Assembly (NCBI RefSeq): GCF_036567765.1
Contig: NZ_DATCTU010000011.1
Span: 1 to 61,627, forward strand
Direction of reading: 5' to 3'
DNA: 61,627 bases
Origin: Pseudobacteroides sp.
GTDB lineage: Bacteria > Bacillota > Clostridia > Acetivibrionales > DSM-2933
In this document: positions 55,220 to 61,627 of the stretch, in pieces
Numbering within the stretch: position 1 is the stretch's first letter
How the letters are laid out: each line of letters begins with the position of its first letter
Made by a program: the position numbers and the translations under genes
The notes under the pieces: generated by a model
The model's database searches: none
What the model saw: only the letters and a program-made list of their open reading frames with translations
Told to the model about the DNA's origin: nothing

Positions 55220-57676
55220 TTATAACATATTAAACGGATTTATATCCATACTCATTTCTACACAGGATTTTTCAAATTTTTTGTAGTATATGTCTCTCAA
55301 TTTGGTAAATCCATCAATAATTTTATCTATTTCATTGCACTTTATAATAATTCTCCATCTGTATTTATTTTTTATATATGCTAAAGGTGCCCTCATGGGA
55401 CCATATATTTCAGGCTTACAGCCCACACTGTCCATTTGCCCAGTTATTGCATCCCCTGCCTCTTTTGCACTTGAGGATGCCGCTTTATCATCAGGTCCGC
55501 TTATAATAACAACACCTATGTTTGTAAACGGCGGATACCCCAGCTTCTCCCTAATCATTATTTCATGCTTGTAAAACCCTATATAATCATGCTTGCAGGC
55601 AGTCAATATACTAAAATCTTCTGTGTTGTACGACTGTATTATAACCCTTCCTAGAAGCTGACCACGTCCTGCACGGCCTGCTACCTGTGTAATTAGCTGA
55701 AAGGTCTTCTCGGATGCCCTGAAATCACCTAAATTCAGCATGCTGTCTGCCGCCAGGACTCCAACCAGTGTAACATTTGGAAAGTCATGTCCTTTAGCTA
55801 TCATTTGGGTTCCTATCATTATATTTATGTTTTTTTCTTTGAAGTCGGTAAGTATTTTTTCGTGGGAGTCTTTAGCCGACGTTGTATCCATATCCATCCT
55901 TATAACGGAACTCTCATTAAAAACTTTTCTGGCTTCTTCCTCTATTTTCTGTGTACCTGTTCCAAAGTGCCTGATGTTTTTGCTGTTGCACTTAGGACAT
56001 ATTGCAGGGTTTTTCACTGTAAAGCCGCAGTAATGGCATATAAGCCTTTCATTATTGGCATGGTATGTCAGGTTAATGCTGCAATTTGGACATTTCATCG
56101 TAAAGCCGCAGCTCCTGCAAATAACAAATGAAGAATGTCCTCTCCTATTCAAAAATAGTATTGTCTGCTGGCCAAGTTCTATGTTCTTTTTAATTTCCTG
56201 TGAAAGCCTATTGCTGAACATAGACCTGTTGCCTTCATTTAGCTCGTTTCTCATATCAATTATTTCTACCTTGGGAAGAACTGCATTGTTGGGCCGCTCC
56301 AGCATTTTATAAAGGCCTATTTCTCCATTTACAGCCCTAAAATATGTCTCAACAGCGGGTGTAGCTGAACCGTAAAGCAATAATGCATTGCTCATAACAC
56401 ATCTTTGCCTCGCTATATCTCTTGCCTGGTACTTTGGCGTAGTTTCCGATTTGTAGGAACTCTCATGCTCTTCATCGAGTATTATTATACCCAAATTTTT
56501 TAGGGGAGCAAAAACCGCTGATCTGGCTCCAACAACCACCCTTTTTTTACCATCCCTAATAAGTCTCCACTGATCATACCTCTGCCCCGCAGAAAGCCTG
56601 CTGTGAAGAACTGCTACCTCGTCCCCGAACCTGCTTTTAAACCGCTCAACCATCTGTGGCGTAAGAGAAATCTCAGGAACAAGCACAATTGAACTCATTC
56701 CTCTATCAAAGCAAGCTTTAATCAGCTGTAAATAAACCTCCGTCTTTCCGCTTCCTGTGACGCCATGAAGCAACACCTCGTAAAATTCCCTTCTCTGGAT
56801 TTTGTCTAAAGCATCCTTCAATACTAAAGCCTGCTCCTTAGTGGGCTGGAAGGCCTCTGTCCTTGCATAATATCTTCCTACATAAGGATCTCTACTTACT
56901 TCAATCTCTTTATAATATATATACCCATGTTTTTTTAATGTATTTATAGAACTCGATGTAGCACCTGAAAATTTTGTTATGTCCGCAATTGAAAGACACC
57001 CTGCCTCTTTCAATATTTCCAAAACCCTGATCTGCTGAATATTTTTTATCTTATTTCCGTTTATAGCTTCATCAATATCCTTGGGAGGTAATGCCAAGCA
57101 GGCTACCCTTATCTTCTTTTCCCTGGCTTTATTAATAAACTCTTCTTTTATTGCTATGAAACCTTCTTTTTCCATCTGACTAATGTATTTACTGAAGGTA
57201 GTCTTGTTAATATGGGCAGACAGTTCATCCAAGCCACATTCACCGCCGTTTTCAGCAATAAAGTCAATTATTTCCTGAATAGTTTGATTTTTATGCTCTA
57301 TATTCTTTTCAAGAACAACTGCTTTCACGCTCTTTACTCCTACTCCAGGCGGGAGCATGCATTTTAAAGCATCATGGAAAGTACATACGTATCTTTTTCT
57401 CATCCATCTGCTCAAGTTAATGGACCACTCATCCAACCACTTTATATCATCCAATACCTTTTTAATATACTTTAGCTTATATGAGATATCCAGTTCCTCA
57501 GCATCCCGAACAGCCATAACAAAGCCTTCTGCGTTCCTATTGGAAGCCCCGAACGGAACAATTACTCTGCTTCCGGCAAACACCTCTCCCATAAGGCTAT
57601 CAGGCACAAGATATGTATACTCTTTATCAAAATCTCTTGATGAATCACTTAATATAACAAAAGCAATACGGTTCAT
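55220..57676 (-). CDS. priA: Primosomal protein N' (replication restart helicase PriA)
   Basis: PriA loads the replisome at stalled forks. The 818 residues comprise the N-terminal 3'-DNA-binding and winged-helix domains and a superfamily 2 helicase core with GVTGSGKTEVYLQL and DEEHESSYKSE. A zinc-binding insertion carries four CxxC-type pairs (CRSC, CPNC, CHYC, CPKC), followed by the C-terminal domain. The ATG at 57676 has AGAGGA seven bases upstream; an ATG six codons earlier has none. Repeat copy 6 lies about 45 bases before the start. The next gene upstream encodes an SSB-like protein. Confidence 0.96.
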   Translation of the reverse strand: MNRIAFVILSDSSRDFDKEYTYLVPDSLMGEVFAGSRVIVPFGASNRNAEGFVMAVRDAEELDISYKLKYIKKVLDDIKWLDEWSINLSRWMRKRYVCTFHDALKCMLPPGVGVKSVKAVVLEKNIEHKNQTIQEIIDFIAENGGECGLDELSAHINKTTFSKYISQMEKEGFIAIKEEFINKAREKKIRVACLALPPKDIDEAINGNKIKNIQQIRVLEILKEAGCLSIADITKFSGATSSSINTLKKHGYIYYKEIEVSRDPYVGRYYARTEAFQPTKEQALVLKDALDKIQRREFYEVLLHGVTGSGKTEVYLQLIKACFDRGMSSIVLVPEISLTPQMVERFKSRFGDEVAVLHSRLSAGQRYDQWRLIRDGKKRVVVGARSAVFAPLKNLGIIILDEEHESSYKSETTPKYQARDIARQRCVMSNALLLYGSATPAVETYFRAVNGEIGLYKMLERPNNAVLPKVEIIDMRNELNEGNRSMFSNRLSQEIKKNIELGQQTILFLNRRGHSSFVICRSCGFTMKCPNCSINLTYHANNERLICHYCGFTVKNPAICPKCNSKNIRHFGTGTQKIEEEARKVFNESSVIRMDMDTTSAKDSHEKILTDFKEKNINIMIGTQMIAKGHDFPNVTLVGVLAADSMLNLGDFRASEKTFQLITQVAGRAGRGQLLGRVIIQSYNTEDFSILTACKHDYIGFYKHEIMIREKLGYPPFTNIGVVIISGPDDKAASSSAKEAGDAITGQMDSVGCKPEIYGPMRAPLAYIKNKYRWRIIIKCNEIDKIIDGFTKLRDIYYKKFEKSCVEMSMDINPFNML

Positions 57677-57721
57677 CAAAATTCCTCTTTTCATAAGTAA
57701 AATCGACTCTTATTATAATAT

Positions 57722-57779
57722 CATAATTTCCTGAGCATGACCAAAATCCCAAAGGGATTTGCAACATAGATTGTTGTCG
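57722..57779 (+). repeat. 83-nt repeat family, copy 6
   Basis: It begins with the boundary CATAATTTCCTGAGCATGAC. Stem 1 is AAATCCC (57744-57750), loop AAA, GGGATTT (57754-57760), a perfect stem with a sequence different from copies 2 and 3. The conserved GCAACATAGATTGTTGTCG follows. It lies 45 bases upstream of priA, antisense to it. Confidence 0.7.
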
Positions 57780-57788
57780 CTAAACATT

Positions 57789-57822
57789 AAAAAAATTACC
57801 CGCTAACTCAGGTAATTTTTTT
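57789..57822 (-). terminator. Intrinsic terminator after the SSB-like gene
   Basis: A 12-base-pair perfect stem, A7-TTACC with GGTAA-T7, surrounds a 10-base loop. Reading on the - strand it ends the transcript of the gene at 57907-58611 before priA. Confidence 0.85.
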
Positions 57823-57906
57823 AATACACTTAATTATTTTTCCCAAAATTGTTATTTGTCTTGACTAAATCAATAACAACTGGTTTTATTATGTACTACC
57901 AAATTA

Positions 57907-58611
57907 TTAATCATTATAACCGTTCTCATCTTGTGTATCTGTATTATCATTTACTTCACCGCTGTCAGCAGATTCATCATCTTTATCCTTACAAACCTCC
58001 ATTTTTGAAACAGAAATTTCATAAGCAACCTTAGTCAGTGCATCACCAGATTCCTGCTTCTTTTGGTAGCTTCTGCTTTGAATTCTTCCCCAAACCTTGA
58101 TGTTGTCCCCAATTGTCAGACTTTCTGAAAACCTCGCATTTCTCCCCCAAGTTATGCAGGGGATATAATCGGATTTATTGTAGTGCCTATTTACAGCAAG
58201 CAAAATATCTGTAATTTCCCGTCCAAATGGTGTCATTCTGTAAATAGGTTTTTTACATATATACCCGTTCAAAAAAATCTGATTTGGATTCTTTATTCTC
58301 TTTTCATCTTCGAGAAATATGATTTCCCTGGCGAAAACAGTTAAAACCAATCTGTTTCCTTCGTTATTATAACTGTTATAGGATCGGAACTGTCCTTCGA
58401 TTTCCACTACTTTGCCTATCTCCAATTTCTGTTTGGAAGTCAGCCGTTCAGAAACAGTAACAGGGATTCTGTCATAGCTTTCACTAAGCCTGGGAACGTC
58501 CAGCATAAAATAATAAAAACCCTCACCATACACTTCATGACTGAACTCTAAATTCGTAACAATCGTACCGGATATGGTCACCATGTTGTTCTCAATGATG
58601 TTTCCGACCAT
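57907..58611 (-). CDS. Single-stranded DNA-binding protein-like, two OB folds
   Basis: A 234-residue protein resembling a duplicated SSB. OB fold 1 spans about residues 8-100 (NMVTISGTIVTNLEF...VVEIEGQFRSYN). OB fold 2 spans about 105-200 (NQIFLNGYICKKPIYRMTPFGREITDILLAVNR, then IPCITWGRNARF and IKVWGRIQSR). Its tail is acidic (DDESADSGEVND) but lacks the canonical DDDIPF tip used by SSB to call partners. It lies directly upstream of priA with a terminator between, suggesting a DNA repair or restart role. The main replicative ssb is probably elsewhere. Confidence 0.78.
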   Translation of the reverse strand: MVGNIIENNMVTISGTIVTNLEFSHEVYGEGFYYFMLDVPRLSESYDRIPVTVSERLTSKQKLEIGKVVEIEGQFRSYNSYNNEGNRLVLTVFAREIIFLEDEKRIKNPNQIFLNGYICKKPIYRMTPFGREITDILLAVNRHYNKSDYIPCITWGRNARFSESLTIGDNIKVWGRIQSRSYQKKQESGDALTKVAYEISVSKMEVCKDKDDESADSGEVNDNTDTQDENGYND

Positions 58612-58926
58612 CCGTCGCCCACTCTCCTCTCTAATCCACCGTACATCTTTATATTTTATCTAGTGTATATCTATTCGCCAGGAGCAAAATTTAGAAGTAT
58701 ATTATTTTCCTTTAAGCTCTAAATAATATTTACATACTATAAAAGAAATTTCATTTTTAAAAGTACAATTAATTATTGTTGTTATAAAAGGTAATACCAG
58801 GTATATATTATATTATATATTTTACATCTTGAAAATCCCTGAAATTTCTTTTTTCTGCCGCACAAATATGCCTGAATTTCATAATTTATCTTTAAAATTA
58901 ATTATGACTATAGAGTTGTAATTAGA
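58612..58926. other. AT-rich gap with no clear feature
   Basis: This 315-base gap lies between the SSB-like gene and the Mur-ligase-like gene. It is very AT-rich with TATAAT-like runs near 58810-58825. I found no open frame, stable hairpin with a T-run, repeat copy or riboswitch motif in it. Confidence 0.5.
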
Positions 58927-59625
58927 TTAATCTGCAGTGTTTTGTTGCTTGACAACATTATGATATGTCATATTGCTCTTTGGGTATGGACTTAAAATTG
59001 CTCCTGAAAAAACGGCAAATGCAGCAGCAGCCATAACAGAATATGGATCTATCGAGTTTAAATTAACGTCTATTTCAAACTCTTGAGGCTCAACAACATT
59101 GCCATCTTTTGTGACCAAGGTTCTTTGCAGGCAGCATATAAAATTTTCCCTGTATATACCTTCTCCAATACTTGAAGCTGTAACACTGGCTTTTGAGTTA
59201 AATCCATAGGTAAGAACCGAATAACGTTTTCCCTGCAGGAGGGAAATCCTTTCATGGTCATCCGCATTTAGAATAACAGTAGCCTTATCATCAGTTAATA
59301 AAAAAAGCTTTTCTATCAAGTTATTTTTATTGCCATTATCATCCTCATTTATTTCATCGGCTTTATTGACAAAAATTATTACATCAAAATTAAAACCTGA
59401 GAAAACTTCGTGTATTAAATCGTCCAATTTAATGCCGATCATTAGTATCTCAACGCCGTTTTTTTTTAATTCCCTTATATATTCAGGAACTTTTCTGTAG
59501 TCTAACCCAATCAGGTTTCCTGAAGCTATTATGCTGATTTTTTTTTCAGATTTATTTAATATCTTACTTATGAGGTTCATTGTGGTACTTTCAATTCCGC
59601 TTTCAATTATTCCTGTAATTATCAC
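58927..59625 (-). CDS. Stripped-down Mur-ligase-like protein, probably not a ligase
   Basis: A 232-residue protein matching only the central ATPase domain of Mur ligases. ILNADDHERISLL followed by VLTYGFNSKASVTASSI resembles the NADDP...TYG block of MurE-type enzymes, and DPYSVMAAAAFAVFSG resembles the N..NAlAAaA block. The phosphate loop near residues 8-15 reads ESGIESTT in place of TNGKTT, so the essential lysine is a glutamate. The N-terminal UDP-binding and C-terminal ligase domains are absent. The start is a GTG with GGGG upstream. It is divergent from dgt. A regulatory or scaffold protein is likely; function unknown. Confidence 0.6.
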   Translation of the reverse strand: MIITGIIESGIESTTMNLISKILNKSEKKISIIASGNLIGLDYRKVPEYIRELKKNGVEILMIGIKLDDLIHEVFSGFNFDVIIFVNKADEINEDDNGNKNNLIEKLFLLTDDKATVILNADDHERISLLQGKRYSVLTYGFNSKASVTASSIGEGIYRENFICCLQRTLVTKDGNVVEPQEFEIDVNLNSIDPYSVMAAAAFAVFSGAILSPYPKSNMTYHNVVKQQNTAD

Positions 59626-59825
59626 CGGTACAACCCCATTTCATATTATAAATGATGAGTAGACTAAAGCAATTAATCACCTTAATCTATGTACATTTTA
59701 TAATGCACGTTTAATTGAAAATTATGCGGTTTCTATTATTTGTTTTTGTTGCAAGTACATGCTATACATTTTCAATTTACTTTGCTTTGTATCTTGATAA
59801 TTTAAATGTTTACTTATACAAATAA

Positions 59826-59854
59826 TTGAAACCTCCTGACAAATGAGGTAAAAT
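59826..59854 (+). promoter_or_regulatory. Candidate sigma-A promoter for dgt
   Basis: TTGAAA (59826-59831), a 17-base spacer and TAAAAT (59849-59854) fit a vegetative promoter. The spacer contains CCTC and GAGG as a small inverted repeat. The transcript would have a leader of about 210 bases, which includes repeat copy 7. The rest of the 59626-60075 gap is AT-rich without further signals. Confidence 0.4.
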
Positions 59855-59941
59855 TATAGTGCTTTTACTATTATAGATAGTAATCTCCATATTATAGTCA
59901 TTTATCTGATTTTACTATATTAAAAGTGCTAATAATCTTAG

Positions 59942-60024
59942 GTGTTGTCGTTAGAAATTATGTTGTAGCATACGTCTCAATTTCCCAGATATTAACCAAT
60001 GGTCCAACGGGATTTGCGACAGAC
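59942..60024 (+). repeat. 83-nt repeat family, copy 7 (back half plus front half)
   Basis: Reading left to right it has GTTGTCG, a degenerate stem 2 (GAAATTATG...CAATTTC), the boundary CCCAGATATTAAC, then a degenerate stem 1 and GGGATTTGCGAC. So it spans the end of one unit and the start of the next. It ends about 50 bases before the dgt ATG, in sense orientation. Confidence 0.55.
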
Positions 60025-60075
60025 AAATGTAAGGAATTTATCACTTTTAAACTAAATATTATGAGGGAGAAAAAT

Positions 60076-61368
60076 ATGCCTAAGAAAAATATAGATACCA
60101 TAAATAAATTGAAAATGACTTATCTTAGTCCGCTGCAATATGAGCCACTTGGCTGGAGAGTATATGATGAAGATTCTCGTGACCGTACTGATGGAGATTT
60201 TCAGAGAGATTATACAAGAATCATGTATTCCTCTTCCTTTAGAAGATTGCAGGGGAAAATGCAGCTTTTAGGCATAAAAAATGATCAATTCTTCCGCAAC
60301 CGCTTAACTCATAGCCTGGAGGTAGCACAAATTGCCCGTTCCATAGCTGCCCGCATAGGGTATTCAACTGTAGACACCTATGTAGTAGAAGCAGGTGCAT
60401 TATCACATGATTTGGGAAACCCCCCCTTTGGTCATTATGGAGAAAGAGTACTTAATAAAGCCTGCAGTGATATCGGAGGCTTTGAAGGTAATGCACAAAC
60501 TCTCAGAATATTAACAACAGTAGAAAAGAAACGACCGGATTTCAGAGGCTTAAACCTGACGTTCAGAACGTTATTAAGTGTTACAAAGTACTTTAATCGC
60601 TTTGACACTAGCATCCATGCAGGAGATGATAAGTTTAACAGGCAGAAATTCGTTTATGAAGATGATTATTATTTGTTAAAAAATTTTATAGATGAACACC
60701 AGGTTAAAATCAGAACCCTTGATGTTCAAATCGTTGATATAGCTGATGAAATAGCATATGCAGCCCATGACTTGGAGGATGGACTGCGACAAAAATTATT
60801 TACTATTGATGAAATACTGCATGATTATGAAGTTGAATATGGAAACAGCGAATCATTCAATATGTTTAAGGAAATAGTAAATAACTGCAGGACCAACGCT
60901 TCTAAAGGGCTGAAAAAAAGCGAGTCATCCGAGTATTCAAAATTGTTCCGTAAAGAGCTTGTTTCTTCAGTAATATATACATTAATGCATGATATTGACT
61001 TGGTTAAACCCTGCAGCCGAAAAAAATCAGTAACAAATACCACCTGGGATAAAGAAATAGGCTTTTCAACCTATGCCGAACTTTCCAGCGGCTTGAAAAA
61101 GCTTACTTTTCAATGCATTAACCATAATGATGAAGTGTATTTTTATGAACAAATGGGTGGAAAAATAATAAAGGATCTATTCAAATTGTACTTAGAGCAC
61201 CCCATGTATTTACCTCCGGAATATAGAGCTAAAGATATTATGAACAGGTATGATATAAACCAGGACGAAAGCCACCTCCAAACCAGGTTAATTGCAGACT
61301 ATATTGCAGGAATGATGGATTCATATGCTATATCAACTCACAAAAAGTTCTTTGAAAAATTTTATTAA
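60076..61368 (+). CDS. dgt: dGTP triphosphohydrolase-like HD protein
   Basis: Dgt hydrolyses dGTP (and often other dNTPs) to nucleoside and triphosphate. The 430 residues contain the HD-domain ligands in NRLTHSLEVAQIAR (about 82-95), the pair in ALSHDLGNPPFGHYGE and the later Asp in IVDIADEIAYAAHDLED. The ATG at 60076 is chosen because GAGGGAG lies six bases upstream. The frame is open 50 codons further upstream, but that part is repeat sequence and AT-rich leader. A weak 8-base-pair hairpin (61411-61437) lies after the stop without a T-run. Confidence 0.93.
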   Translation: MPKKNIDTINKLKMTYLSPLQYEPLGWRVYDEDSRDRTDGDFQRDYTRIMYSSSFRRLQGKMQLLGIKNDQFFRNRLTHSLEVAQIARSIAARIGYSTVDTYVVEAGALSHDLGNPPFGHYGERVLNKACSDIGGFEGNAQTLRILTTVEKKRPDFRGLNLTFRTLLSVTKYFNRFDTSIHAGDDKFNRQKFVYEDDYYLLKNFIDEHQVKIRTLDVQIVDIADEIAYAAHDLEDGLRQKLFTIDEILHDYEVEYGNSESFNMFKEIVNNCRTNASKGLKKSESSEYSKLFRKELVSSVIYTLMHDIDLVKPCSRKKSVTNTTWDKEIGFSTYAELSSGLKKLTFQCINHNDEVYFYEQMGGKIIKDLFKLYLEHPMYLPPEYRAKDIMNRYDINQDESHLQTRLIADYIAGMMDSYAISTHKKFFEKFY

Positions 61369-61461
61369 AGGAGATAGGGTAACTAAATTAATACTCAATT
61401 CCACACTAAAGCATTTATATAATGTAAGCATAAATGCAAATCAATTTTGATGCGAATGGTT

Positions 61462-61627
61462 TGACCCTGTTCCAAGTAAGTAGACACTTAAAACATAGAG
61501 AAACCTTCTATTTTTGTACAAATGCTTGAATTTTCTGTGTTACGCAAATTTTTGAATTGGAATGGAGCGTAGCGTAATGGAGATTCAAAAATTTGCGGCC
61601 GCTGCTGTAAACATCTCAGGAGTCTTG
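61462..61627. mobile_element. End of an insertion sequence, probably IS3 family (cut by window edge)
   Basis: TGACCCTGTTCCAAGTAAG continues into TAGACACTT, resembling IS3-family terminal repeats (TGa...GTAGACA). Further in, a perfect 14-base inverted repeat (61544-61557 with 61583-61596) encloses 25 bases and could end the transposase transcript. The other end lies outside the window, so no target duplication can be tested. Confidence 0.45.
61585..61627 (-). CDS. C-terminal tip of a putative transposase (partial)
   Basis: Only 13 codons and the stop are inside the window; they read KTPEMFTAAAANF. The KTPE(M/V) turn is common at the end of IS3-type integrase domains, and the position just inside a terminal repeat fits. 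This is weak evidence on its own. Confidence 0.3.
   Translation of the reverse strand, partial: KTPEMFTAAAANF

Noticed and set aside
59713..59777. 10-base inverted repeat AATTGAAAAT/ATTTTCAATT
   Set aside because: Very AT-rich and 45 bases apart; such pairs are expected by chance here.
59926..60075. Open 50-codon extension upstream of dgt
   Set aside because: It crosses repeat copy 7 and AT-rich leader; GAGGGAG before the ATG at 60076 sets the start.
61566..61627. A + strand frame starting ATGGAGATTC near the right edge
   Set aside because: It runs out of the window after 17 codons and lies over the hairpin and the antisense transposase end; there is no ribosome binding site.

Overview
The window is low-GC DNA from an anaerobic, spore-forming member of the Clostridia. 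Supporting signs are spoIIP, the prkA-yhbH-spoVR set, candidate Spo0A boxes, a T-box leader, AGGAGG-type ribosome binding sites with many TTG/GTG starts, a 2-hydroxyacyl-CoA dehydratase-type activase and a SigI/RsgI pair. SigI/RsgI is typical of cellulolytic Acetivibrio/Ruminiclostridium-type clostridia, so that group is my best guess; this is inference from gene content. I see no tRNA or rRNA gene, prophage or CRISPR array.

Layout. 1-2.6 kb: a small membrane protein, spoIIP, and two short + strand genes behind candidate Spo0A boxes. 2.6-8 kb: a 1412-residue fused activase and a signal peptidase whose natural start appears to be ACG. 8-11.6 kb: a T-box-controlled hisS-aspS operon. 11.6-19.5 kb: a housekeeping run recJ-apt-relA-dtd-MBL-hemZ. 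19.6-27.5 kb: a thioester-less alpha-2-macroglobulin with a MEMO-family lipoprotein, then a methyltransferase, an HD protein and an unknown. 27.7-32.3 kb: the prkA-yhbH-spoVR operon. 33-37.6 kb: a + strand island of a membrane/Ig-like protein, a hexapeptide-repeat protein and rqcH. 37.7-45.3 kb: pilT, then sigI-rsgI and a giant DUF2062-GH18-CE4-GT2 fusion that looks like a one-chain exopolysaccharide machine. 45.4-57.7 kb: the conserved block priA-def-fmt-DUF116-rsmB-rlmN-prpC-prkC-rsgA-rpe-thiN. 57.9-61.4 kb: an SSB-like protein, a stripped-down Mur-ligase-like protein and dgt. The right edge holds the end of an insertion sequence, probably IS3 family.

The most unusual signal is non-coding. 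An approximately 83-nt structured repeat occurs in at least seven places (about 2.0, 2.3, 19.5, 27.6, 32.4, 57.7 and 60.0 kb). Every copy I found reads on the + strand and every copy lies a short distance upstream of a start codon. Its first stem varies in sequence but keeps pairing between copies. Other unexplained structures are a 120-bp MITE-like palindrome, an 81-bp palindrome that shares a 19-mer with the 3' flank of the signal peptidase gene, and a 17-bp-stem hairpin before rqcH.
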